Positions 46,601 through 57,954 of a stretch of 64,000 bases of DNA are shown here, piece by piece. Made by a program: the position numbers and the translations under genes. The notes under the pieces are model-generated. The model saw only the letters and a program-made list of their open reading frames with translations, made no database searches and was not told the DNA's origin. The number at the start of each line of letters is the position of its first letter. Position 1 is the first letter of the stretch. The stretch spans positions 9,610,001-9,674,000 of the forward strand of contig CM082592.2 in assembly GCA_040954595.2 (NCBI GenBank), given 5' to 3'. Origin of the DNA: Balanoglossus misakiensis. Lineage: Eukaryota; Hemichordata.

Positions 46601-49600
46601 GAACAACACTGCTTGCCAGTACTCACAATTTTCTCGGCCAGTTTGATCCGTGGAATCATTTTAGTGTTTCTACTCTGAACTTTGGATGTGTAAAAGCTAT
46701 GGTTTATCCAATATGGAATATTGTAGTCGTCTCCGATGTCAGTTGAACCCACTTTGTTGTGAAACTGTGAGGAGAAGAATAACATGGAAAGTTTCTACAT
46801 GTACCAGTGTGTCATGATCTCATACCTTTGTTAAAGGTCACCTCTGTTTAACAAATGCCTAATTATGATCACAGCTCCATGTTGTGATAAAAAGGGGTCA
46901 GTCTCTCAACACAAACACCCACTGACAATATATGTTTTCTTGCTTCTTTGATTCTGGCTTTGTGAAAACGGTACCTTAAAGAGAGGTGCTGCATGAAGTG
47001 GTTGTTCTGCCAAACACACCAGATCACTACCAATACCTTAAAAATAAAATAAACAATGTCATGATTAGTAACATGCTGCATATGGTTTAAACTGCACAGC
47101 TGGAAACAGTTGGGGCTGTACCGTTAATAAAATGAATGGGTTTCAACACTCACCGTTGTCTATCATCCTTTGTTTGGTAATATTGCACAGTTCTCTATCC
47201 ACATCAAAGACACCAGCACCTGGGGTTATGACGATTGCCATCTGTCCCGTACGGTCAAAGTTACGATTGATAAAATGTTTGTCAAACACTGAAGTCGCGT
47301 CATAGAGAGAGGGTGAGATAATCAAGAGTTAGACAGTTGTCATGGGGATGCATGCCTCAGATTATTTTAACCATAACAGTCACTCAACATTGTGATCTTA
47401 TCCCTTTAGTTCTTGCAATATGAAGTGACGGTTAATGACATGAGAAATACAGCAGTGTGTGTGTGCATTTGAAAACAAAACCTAGACAATGCTAAACAGG
47501 CAATCTCATCTGGCAACAGGAAACCCAGTGTACCTACCGTTGAGAGAGAGATTGATAGCCTCTAGAAAATTTCCCTGTACAGAGGTAGAGTTGTAACATT
47601 TGGGACATGGCTCACCTATGAGGAAAAAATATTTACAATGAGTGGAATTAATACTCTGTGTGCACGAACAGACACACCTGGAACACAGTCAGGTTGAAAC
47701 TATGGCAAAGTGTGTGGACAAAAAAAAACAGTGTTACCATCAACTTCAGTCCTGAGAACCTTAGATGGATACTCGTTAAAAACTTTCTTCAGTGTCACCA
47801 AAAATGGCCTCCAGTCGTCTCTCCTTTCACCAATGGCAACGATCCTGTGGGGCGACAATGAGAAGACAGTTCAGACAAGAGTGTTGGAAGAATGTACCTT
47901 TGTTTGAATATATGTCTTGGCATTAGACTGCCGGTGTTTACTTTGACGGGTCCTTTGCTGCATCCCAAGATGTGTACCAACTACCCACCTGTAAAAGTCT
48001 TCATAGTATCTTCCAAGGTAGTCTTGTCGTAGACAGTCTCTCACTGACAAGGGAAACTCCTCTGTAAGAGAGCACAGTCAGGGTTAGAAACAATTCAAAA
48101 CTTGCCAAGGCTTTCCTATGGGATTGTTGTGCAGTTTCCAATCTTACATACCTAACAAACCATAAATCTACCCTTACCCATTGACTTGGCTTGGTAGACG
48201 GTTCTTGAAAACAAGACAAGTGTGATGTCATGGTAGTTGTTGCCTTCCTTCCAGCCAGTGAACAGTTCTGTCAGAAACTCAATGGCCTTCTCAAGATGCA
48301 AATCACCTAAATAGAAGAGACACAATGTTGTCATGGAAAACTGAAAATTACACATAATCAGTATCTTGACTGTTGAAATAATTCTTCACATCACAATAGA
48401 ACAATTGGGTTCAAGATGACACAGCTACTTTTCTGTGATAGGAGTGACTGAAAGTTGAGAGAACTCATGAAGTGCTATTAACCAAAGCTTACCATAGACA
48501 TCAAACTCCCACATCTCACTGCTCATCTGCAGGAAGAGGTACACCATGGCTGTTGATGAGCGGAACACAACTTTGGTGTCGGACGAGATCACGCCACAGG
48601 TGACTTTTTCTCCCTTGGCCCACAATTCACTGATCTGGGCTCTCACTCCGGAAAAGCCAACTTTTCTTGTTATGTAGGCGCATGAGTTAATCTGAGTAGA
48701 AATACCAACTGATGAAATGGTGCTCACATGTTATAGCCTTGTGTCCTGTTAATCCTATGTCATGAATGCTGTTGAACAGAATTCACTGAGCTTGGTCTTA
48801 ATTCTGAACTGATCAGCAAACCCTACTTGCATACTGACTTACCAGACTGTTCTTCAACCTCCACATGTCGCTCCTGCTGATGTACTGGTCTTTAAATGTC
48901 AACTCCAACAGGTCAAGGGTCACTGTCTCTGGATTGACTATGTTCACGATTACATTCTGATAGGTTCGTAGATTAAAGGCTGAGGCGATGCTCTGATCTA
49001 CACTGACACTTTCTGGGGGAAACAAACATTCAGTTTAGTCAACAGAGACTCTGTAAGAACTTGCAGAAGTCTATTAGTAAGATTTATTCCAGAGTAGGCG
49101 TTTGATCTTACCTTTGCCTGCTTGTTGCTTACTTTCATTGAGAGATTGGACCTGAAGAAGTAGGCGGCTGAAATAGAAGACATATAGAATATTTTCAGCT
49201 TTGAGAGAAAGTAAAAGATGGATGTGGCTCAATCATAAGAAAGTCATGCAAATACAACAACAAGGTCAAAATATCAATTTCAAAAATCTCTCAATGTTTA
49301 CAACATACCTGTCCTCACTGTCTGGGTGATATATTTCAACTATATCACCAACTTTGACATTTGGGAATTCCTTAGGATTCAATACCAGTTCATCCTCTGT
49401 AAACAAAATTGTAAGATTGGCTTGAGTTTACATATTTCTTTTACGTTGTCTCTTTTTCGTACTTTGTAATTTATTATTTCTCATTTGCTTGATAGCTTGC
49501 TTGTTTATACTGAAGCTTGAGTCTCTAGTGGTACCTTGTACATGTATCTCCATGGTAACGCATAGTGTATATTCATACCATGAATGTGTAACAACACATC

Positions 49601-49959
49601 TGTTGTATTAATTATCACAGGCGCTTGTGGCCCGGCACATCTGAAGATTATCCGGACCATAGGCGCCCGTGGTATTGATGTACCACCATTGCAAAAACAT
49701 GCTTTGCATTAGGTGGGCGTGGCTGCAAACACATCGGTCCACAGCAGAACCACGGCGTTTCAACTAAACGAAGAATCGGTGCGTGGTGCTAAGTCACGCC
49801 TCCGCCACAGTGAGGGAGTCGAGGCCACTACTAGTACTACTACATGTACTACAATCAAGTACAGGGGTGTAAGACTTCGCGTACGACACACTGTACAGTG
49901 TACTACTATTACTTACCACTGAATGTTTTCTGGTGGACCAAAAGTTTGAATTGCTTCAT
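40627..49959 (-). CDS. DEPDC5: DEPDC5 (GATOR1 complex subunit, IML1 homologue), complete, about 1506 aa
   Basis: Twenty-nine exons agree in phase, from the ATG at 49959 to the stop TAA at 40629-40627. DEPDC5 with NPRL2 and NPRL3 forms GATOR1, the GTPase-activating complex for RagA/B that shuts down mTORC1 at the lysosome when amino acids are scarce. The first exon is tiny (49959-49917, 14 codons, [14 protein letters not shown]) and matches the family's start; it was chosen because its split codon fits the next exon ([20 protein letters not shown]). Length is near the human protein (1603 aa). The order is IML1 N-terminal domain, long low-complexity linker, central domain, DEP domain and C-terminal domain. 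One intron uses a GC donor (42690). The gene is divergent from MRPL16. Confidence 0.96.
42689..42690 (-). other. DEPDC5: GC splice donor in DEPDC5
   Basis: After the exon ending ATGAAAGATTCCAG, the intron begins GCAAGT instead of GTAAGT. The only nearby GT (four bases on) would give phase 0, while the next exon (42577-42442) needs two carried bases to read SCGMIFLP...[10 protein letters not shown], the conserved DEP start. The strong CAG|GCAAGT context is typical of the minor GC-AG class. Confidence 0.85.
42892..42931 (+). repeat. (GA)n plus poly-G
   Basis: GA dinucleotides followed by T and nine or more G, in the DEPDC5 intron directly upstream of the exon that begins at 42887. On the gene's strand it forms a C/TC pyrimidine tract just before that acceptor. 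Confidence 0.85.
45094..49959 (-). other. DEPDC5: DEPDC5 N-terminal half, exons 1-16
   Basis: Exons 49959-49917, 49396-49309, 49167-49112, 49012-48843, 48691-48493, 48306-48178, 48061-47989, 47844-47738, 47615-47538, 47288-47154, 47036-46975, 46764-46627, 46468-46329, 46205-46148, 45976-45805 and 45657-45094. Family landmarks in order: [93 protein letters not shown] and [18 protein letters not shown]. Exon 14 gives [20 protein letters not shown]. The 564-base exon 16 is Ser/Ala/Thr-rich linker, except for the conserved NPFAPT...[13 protein letters not shown] stretch. Confidence 0.93.
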
Positions 49960-50404
49960 TGTGGAACACGGTATACTTTTCTACGTTCGCATCAACCTCT
50001 GTTCTATCTGGACATGTTCACCTCACAAATGGGCTGCTCGATCGCCCAAAAACATCAACGCGATCAACCACTGCACTGTGACCGTCGTCTGTATACTTCC
50101 GGGATCTAAATTAGCCAGTCCTGCATTTGTAGAGTGTCGGTTCGTGAAAAGAAATTCTCTGTTAATTATTTGCTTTCTTCGATTTTCTTATATTCTTATG
50201 GTATCATTTCATAACAAAAAGCTTCTTTTATACTTGTTTTGACTATTTTTTCTCATTTCTTCAACACCATAATTTCATTAATTTTATTTTTCCATATTTG
50301 CTGAAATAAGTAATTTCGAATGCACAAACTTCAAAAGCCGCGTTTATGCGTGACCTGCGAGGCAGAACGTGTTCGCATGAGTTCATCGGATATCTGGACG
50401 TAAA
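49960..50404. promoter_or_regulatory. Shared DEPDC5/MRPL16 promoter region
   Basis: Only about 445 bases separate the two start codons, which point away from each other. Both 5' UTRs and the core promoters must fit here unless untranslated first exons overlap a neighbour. No TATA box stands out, which is usual for housekeeping bidirectional promoters. Whether the pair is co-regulated cannot be read from the sequence. Confidence 0.6.
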
Positions 50405-51932
50405 ATGTTTGGAAGGGTGCAGAAGTTAACCTGGCTGAGGCTAGGACAAGCTCAAATTGACATTCAACAAGCCAAGACGTTGATAGGTAAGATGAAATTG
50501 CTACCAATTCACATGATGTGATGCAAGTACTCGTGACAACCATGTACCACAGGCATTGAGTACACGCATCGTATCACGTCTTTCGCATATCAGGGAATCT
50601 TTTGCCTGTGACAACAAGATGATGATTGATGATGATGAGGGGGAGGAGGGTGGTGGTTCAGTGGGAACGAACTAAAACAGATCTTTCTAACATCCTACAA
50701 CTGTTTTCCACAGTAAGAAAATGTCAACTACACTACCCTCGTGTAACTCCGGCAATGGCATACAGGACACCAGCAATACCACAAGACTTTGATCGTAAGT
50801 ACCATCTTTCAGATTTCTCAGAAATTTGAGACGCTCTTCTGAATTTTAGGTCCTTTTTTCTTTAATACAAATTGTTTCCAAAAAGTACCAGTATTTCTTT
50901 CACTAATCAACCGGTGCTTTCCTCTCAAACCAATAGATATAGAGATTCCGGACAAACCCAAATTGAAGTTTTATGATAAGCAACCACAGAATGTCACGTT
51001 TCTAAAAGAACCTAAACGGCTGATGGACCTCAGGGGACCAGAGCTGACTGAAAACTCCTTCTTGCATAACCAGTATGGAATAGTGGTATGTGGCATTTTT
51101 TAACATTTCTTAGCTGTGTTTTTAATTCTGTGTTATACGTGTGGGTATAAGGGCTATTTTGGACTTATGTGGGAGAATAAGATGTGTGATAATATAACTT
51201 TTAATACAGTTATAAGTATCACATATCAAAGCATTTGGGGTTGAAAGTAAAAATCGCTTTTTGTTGTTATTTTTCAGGCCCTAGGTGCAGGCTATCTGAA
51301 GTACGGCCACATTGAAATGATGAGACTGACCATAAATCGGAAAATGGACGCCAAGAAAATGTTTGCAGTGTGGCGTGTGGAGGCGCCATATAAACCAATC
51401 ACAAAGAAAGGTCAAGGTCATCGTATGGGAGGGGGCAAAGGTGAGACTGCTTTTTCTCAAAAGAATTGGTCTCCACACAACTCACAAATCTTTAATTTTA
51501 AACAGAAATTCCACGATTGGTCACCTATGTGTAAGATGCTTTTTCTTAGACACAACAGATTGCTTATGGAAGGAAAGATCCCAAACATCCCAGGTGCGCA
51601 GTATAATATTTACTCTCTTTCATACTTAAACACCAGGAAACATTGACCACTATGTAACTCCAGTCAAGAGTGGACGCATTATCCTAGAAATGGGAGGCAA
51701 AGTGCCCTTTGAGCAAGTCCGGCATATACTCCGGGAAGTGGCACACAAGCTGCCATTCCCGGCCAAGGCACTGACTCACGAAATGCTGGAAGAGATGAAA
51801 GCGTCAGAGGAAAAGATGCAGAAGGAAAACGCTAATCCGTGGACATTTGAGAGAATTGCAAAGAGGAACTACTTGGGCATTTCTAAATACTTGTCACCAT
51901 ATGACTACCTGTGGTATGGGAAGCATAGATAA
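50405..51932 (+). CDS. MRPL16: Mitochondrial large ribosomal subunit protein uL16m
   Basis: Five exons join in phase (50405-50486, 50714-50794, 50937-51085, 51278-51440, 51637-51932) to a protein of 256 residues, against 251 in human MRPL16. uL16 sits at the base of the central protuberance of the large subunit and helps place tRNA in the A site; this copy serves the mitochondrial ribosome. The N-terminal segment (basic, with Arg/Lys/Gln and few acidic residues) fits a mitochondrial presequence. Landmarks: [68 protein letters not shown], the glycine-rich rRNA-binding [19 protein letters not shown], and [20 protein letters not shown] near the end. Nothing in it is broken. Confidence 0.96.
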
Positions 51933-54710
51933 TAGAAATTAGTGTGTGATGGGAAATTGCTAAGAACATTGCTGATGAGAGTACTGGTACTTCAAGTTAT
52001 CAGTATTGGCTAGTGGTTGGAGGTTCAAATTTCTCTTCTGTCAGATGTGATGGGCGGTCCACGTTTCCATCAAGAATTGGCAGAATGTCTGATACACTGA
52101 CCCACTCTGAACTTCTGACAAACGTATACATTTCCAGTCTTTTTTTGTGTGATTCGGCCCACCAGTCTTTTGGATGCAGTTTTGCACTGTATCTACTTTG
52201 AAAAGTGTCAGTGAAGAAAACTTACAACGCTGATGACAAGACTTCACATACATGTATAATAATAATATGTTTTCTGCCTGGCGCACATTCGGAATTCGGC
52301 ACATTTCCCATAGTATAGCGCCATCAGACGACGAAGGCCTTGCTATCTGGCGTCTCAATCCACCCTGTCACGGCATCAAACGTACTTGTATCTCTATGTC
52401 TATGTGTTGATAGGAGTATATTTCTGGTGTCAAGGTAAGCCTTATTGTGTGTTGGCTACGCCAAGACGATAATCTGGCTTCAGTGAACGTGTCAACAAAA
52501 AAGGTATCGGATACAGTAATTGCCGGTGCCAATACCATATTTATTATCTTTATTTGCAACTTGAAAATCCCCCGGAGCACATTCAATACACTCGCTATCT
52601 AAGCGGGAAAGTCTTGAAAAGTTTGATTGCCGAGTAACCAAGGATACTGATTCGACCCGACACTTCTCAAGTGTGTTTCTGTTGTCAAAAAAACGAAGAT
52701 TCTGGATATTGTTTCCGTTTCCATTTTCATTCGCATTCTAACCGTGGGAGATAAACCGCTTTCTTTTTCTTTTCCTGTCTGGTCGTGCGAATCATAATTA
52801 CATTCCTGTATCTTCAAGTATAGCTAGAAAGAACAGTGGAGCCTGGTGACAACGTTATAACAACGGTCAGTGCCTCTTTGGGGTCTCCATCCGGGGTCTC
52901 CATTGACAAAACCAAGAGTTCTGTTCTTTTGAAATAGCAAGCTTTGTCCCATTTTGTATGATTGTCATAGAAACACACGCATTCCTATTAAATTGCAAAT
53001 TTTGACCGGATAACAGACATACTATATTCGGTATTTTGTTGCATATAAGGATAATCTGATCTACAGACGATAAGGTAATACAATTCGCATGATGTGTAAT
53101 GCGATGATATCTTGCCGTTATCTTTCACTCAGAATTGTTTGAACCCCGGATACACGTGTAGATCAAACTGATTCAGCATCTCCCGAGTGCATCAAGCAGA
53201 TCAAAGTACTGATAAATGAAAAGTCTAAATATTTTATAGAAATTGTAAATATGTGCTAGACAACGTTGAATACATTTTGATTAATTTTTGAAGTCTACGT
53301 GATCCAGGTATACTGCTGGAAAGTGTACATTACTAGCCAAACGCAATAGATATTAATAAAGCGATAAACCGATGGTTTTCTTGGAATTACTCGGTTACGT
53401 TGTACGAAGAATCGTGACGAAAAAGGTCACTTTTTAAAAGTAAACCAATGAAACAAATCAGCAAGCGACTGTCTCATCTTCTTTGCATATTGAGACTTGG
53501 AGTAACAACTCCTCGCATTGCAACTACACGCCTGTCACATGACCGATTCCACGAAACACTGTGCTTGCTAGAAGAGATTGGGAAAAACGTGTAAAGTCGA
53601 TTAGCTAAATCATACCAATTGTTAGAGATGAGAAAGTTGTCGTGAGGTGTTATTTCTTTATATGCCAGTCTCTACAGCAGCTGCTAATTGCGACAAATTA
53701 CAGATATTTTCTTGGCGTGCTTTCTGATTTAGTCCCGCAGTGGTAGCGTTGCTTTGAAAGGCGCCGCCTTTGAGATGATTTTGCAACTAAACACGCCGGC
53801 ACTGTCTTCGACAACAACGGCCGGTAAACTTACAGAAGGCATTACGATTATGGCTTTGTTTGGTTGTTTATTTCGCTGTTCCGTGTGGCATACTTAGTTT
53901 TCACTTATATAGAGAACTTGTGCACGTCTTCATTATTAGAGAAACACTTATGGGAAGAAGGCGGAAGAACTCGACACATTTCCAAGAATCTAAAACTTAT
54001 TAAGACTGCTCCAGAGGCATCGCGTCAGGGCTGTCTGTGTTATCAACTAATAGACCAGAGCTCTCTCTCTCTCCCGGAGTTCCTTTCAAAGGTGTTACAA
54101 ACCAATTATTGTGACGACAGCGAAAGACTGTACACACCTTTCGATGTTTGGCCACCAATTAATTAGGCGTCATTGTCTTTCATCGTTTGATGATAAACTT
54201 TCTCCCTTCTTTCCATTGTTTGATCATCTGTATCCACATAAATTGAAGGTCATCGGACATAGACGTCTGTTGATGAAGGTCATTTTGTGTGGGCACAGCC
54301 AGCCAACAACCATCCCCCAACTGCTTCTCTAAAATTACGTGACTGCAACTACAAATGTCAAAAAGTAGCTAGACAGGAAAACAGCAACTGCCGGATACGG
54401 CTTTTCAATCTCTTACTAGTATCCCAAGTTGCCGGTGGGGAAAATCTGTTCACAAATTACAGGCGTTTATTGCTGTGGAAAGTATTTAAGAAATCGGACA
54501 GCTTCTGGACAATTGCCGTAGCTCACTCTATTCGCCTGCGTGACAAATCGTGGTGTTCGTTTTGTGTTCCCGAATACGAAACATGGAGATTGCAGCTAAA
54601 ATTAAATAAAATACATAGATATTATTAATTGCTTCCTTTGGATCACGATTTGTATCATAAACAAAAACTGATGAGTGAACACAATCACTCAATCTAGTAT
54701 GCACTGTTCA

Positions 54711-55394
54711 GACGGGTATTCTGTATAGGTCGCGTTTGAACTCTACTTATTCTTAAACGCTCTTCAGATTCTGAGAACCGCCCTTAGCCTTAAACACTTT
54801 TCCATAATACAGATGTCGACTTTTTTGCCGATGATCCAATTATTTCACTTTCGGAGAACGCCTGTCCCATTAGCTTCGTTGCCATCGCGATATGTACAAA
54901 TCGCGGTGTCATCGCATGAGGGGCGATTTGTGATTAATTTATTCAAATGTCCCTGTTCAAGATTTTCATGCATTACGTTTGTTATATTTTGATGGCCAGC
55001 TATGAATCTGAAAGTAAGTTTCTTGTGATTTGTTTTTACTACAAATTCATTTGAAGTGTGATTCGGGTAATTTGATATGTTGGGTGTACAGATAAGCAGA
55101 TGTACAATAGGTAGGCAGAATGTTATCGTCCCAGCTTTCAAATTGGGACCAAAATTGTCGCTATTTCAAATCGAGCTGAGGTTTTAACTTTTTGTTTGGG
55201 TACGACGAGCATAAAACTGACCACTCATGATATGTATATACACACACTTTCAAAATGTATCGATAAAGCAGTATACAGAAGCTATGAACCTTTGAGACCG
55301 GTGTTTCTGTTGGTCGTGTTCGCTTTGAGCACTAATAGTTCTTGAAAGCTCACCAGATTCTGAGAACCGCTTCTGGCCTTGAATACGATGTCGG
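54711..55394 (+). repeat. Two diverged direct copies of a roughly 105-bp unit
   Basis: Copy one (54711-54820) and copy two (55294-55394) share CAGATTCTGAGAACCGC exactly. On either side are alignable but changed stretches (GGTCGCGTTTGAACTCT against GGTCGTGTTCGCTTTGAGC; ATACAGATGTCG against ATACGATGTCG). They may be fragments of a dispersed repeat family or an old duplication. Confidence 0.6.
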
Positions 55395-57514
55395 TTTGAT
55401 GAAAACACGAATCGCCCGCCGTAAAAAGCGGGATCTCTTTGTAAATAGGGGAAAAACAGCCACCGACACCCGACACTTTGCCCTGGAGTAGGTGAAGTAT
55501 ACTTTACATAGAATCAGCACATACGCTGTCCTCCAATCCACAATGACGCAGCAGAGGGAAAATATCAGCTGGAAAACAAGCATAGTGATATGATAGACCT
55601 CCGTGGCATCTGCACCTGATCTGTTTGGCTCAGAAGTCATTTTTTCGGGAGTGGTGTGGAACTATATAAGTAGTGTGCAACGCCTGTTTCATGCTGTACA
55701 TCTGGTACATGCATGCGTGCATGGAAATGGCGCTCTAAATAAACAATCAGTTTTCATAAAGATAAGTTTATCATATCACAAGTCACGTCGACCAAAAACT
55801 GATTAGATGTGTACTCCAAAAAGTAATCGTAGCAAATTTCTGAGAAATCGCATCAAATAATCCTTAGTTGGCGGACTGTTTTATTTCCCATTTCTTGATA
55901 CGGAAGCCAGTCAGATGTGAATTAAATAATGGTCCCCTGATGCGAAATTATGTCATAATTAAACTGCACACTGGGTCCAAAACAGTGACTAAACATTGTC
56001 ATATTGGCATCTTCTGCAATTTAAGTTGGAAGTAATCCAAACACGAACACTGCTTACAAACATATATCTGTTGCAATAGACGTAATTTGAAACTAGTCTT
56101 CAGAAGTTTTACCAAAATCTCACTAAGTAGCCATGTTGGGTTCGTCTTATTAACATATCTACATATATGAGCAAGCAACACCTACCAAAACCTAGTCAGT
56201 TTTTGCAAGTTTCTTCAAATGGTAATTTTGACAACGCTTTGTGTAGGAGTAAATTGAACGCAAGCAAGACTGTGAGATAAAGCACGCGATAGTTGTATAT
56301 CATCAGTTTGTATCGCCGCAAGAGGAATACTTTTGCTGGAATTAACAAATCCCGTGGGCTTCGGTAACATTTCCAATTTGTTAGCACGCTTCATGTATAT
56401 AATCATATTCTTGGTTAGATGCTAGCGTTTCGCACGAATCCAACGCAACTTCACTACAACGTGGCAAAGTTCGCGAACTGAACCTATTATTGTAACGCAA
56501 TCAACTTTAAAATCAGAGAAGACTCTATTCCATTTATTTTTTTTAAAGCATAGACTGCCACGGTCACCCACAAGCTTTCAATCCAAGGTTCTATTTCCTC
56601 CAATATTGAAGTCTGCGTGGCGGTGACCCCAATACCGCGAAGCATTCACAGAAAAATAGGTCGGCGAAAATGTTATTGTGTACATCATCCCGACAAACAG
56701 AATCTGTCACGAGAATCATAGACACTCCACACAGAGCCTATTCAAGAAAATACACGTGTAGAACTCTTATCTTCCAACACGACAACGTATGCCCAACGAA
56801 AGGCCTTGATTACACCGTCACTCGAGGCTGAGAATTATTGTATCGAGCTGTTAATTCAGCAAGTTTTACAAGATAGCAGAAGGCCCACAAGGCTATATAC
56901 ACATCTATAGACCTATCGAGAGAATCGATTTTTTTTTCATTTAGAAATTGCTGGCAGATATTCGATTTTATATGAAGCCATATGTAGAGTAATCATACTT
57001 TCATATTCTTCATTGTATTTGGCAGTGTGGATGAATTATCCTAAGTTTTATGCCAATGCACTTCTGCGCATAGCATTCTCAGAAAGCCCCAATGCAAGAC
57101 TATGATTATACACACACGCGAAAGTTGAGGCGGCCTTTCAAATATACGATGGGTGATTGATAAGTTTGTTGCCTAAGGTACGACGAGATGAGAGCTTCAC
57201 TGTTTTCATTAAATTCGCCCACATTATCTATTCTTTGAATTGTTACACGGAAAGTGTCGAAGTTAATAACTCTAGTTGCTTTTTTCTCCTGTTGCGGATG
57301 ATAAAAAATATCGGTGTGGTGAAATTGAAAGAAATTACGACCAGTGACACCATTCTTGGCCAAGTTAGAGTGGGAAAACTAAACTTAGCCACATTGCCCT
57401 GGATGATATTACCGGAAAGTCATAATTCCTTCATAATATTTATTACACTTTGAAGGCAGATTTCTGTTTTATTTCTCCCATTTCGCCTGGAATATATCAA
57501 GACTTAAATGCAAA

Positions 57515-57577
57515 ATGGCCACCGAGCGTAGGCGTGCGAGAAGATGCACCGTTACTGTACATGATAAAGTCAAATTT
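57515..57577 (+). CDS. Weak candidate first coding exon
   Basis: ATG in the good context CAAAATGG opens MATERRRARRCTVTVHDKVK and runs 21 codons to a GTGAGT donor. Composition is non-random (basic N-terminus), but no following exon could be found within the window, and I know no family with this start. It could equally be chance. Confidence 0.18.
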
Positions 57578-57906
57578 GTGAGTCCGTTTCTGTGTTGGGT
57601 AACCATGATTTCTTGTTCTGTAACCTAATGTTGCCTTTCATTACAACGAACCTAATGTGATTTCGTGAAGGCTTGATTCGCCCCGCCACTGTCTACGACG
57701 ACGTTTAACGTTATGTGTTCAAGCCCCTGGCGATAAAGTGAAGCTCCAGGAATCTAATAAACAAGCGCAGATAGTTGTAATCAACCGGTATATTAGTCGA
57801 TATCGTGCTTTCATGTATATGATGTAGAGGAGGTACAAAGAAGATGGGTACTAAACTGATCACAATCTCGCGGCTAAAAGCCACCGCTTCTCTATTTCAA
57901 ATGATC

Positions 57907-57954
57907 GCTCTCTGTGTCTCTGTCTGTCTCTGTCTGTCTCTCTCTCTCTCTCTC
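57907..57954 (+). repeat. (TCTG/TC)n microsatellite
   Basis: TCTGTCTG units pass into pure TC. It has no gene context. Confidence 0.85.

Noticed and set aside
53864-54628. Three overlapping plus-strand frames of 73-113 codons
   Set aside because: No family resemblance, no Kozak or splice support, AT-rich codon use unlike the real exons here.
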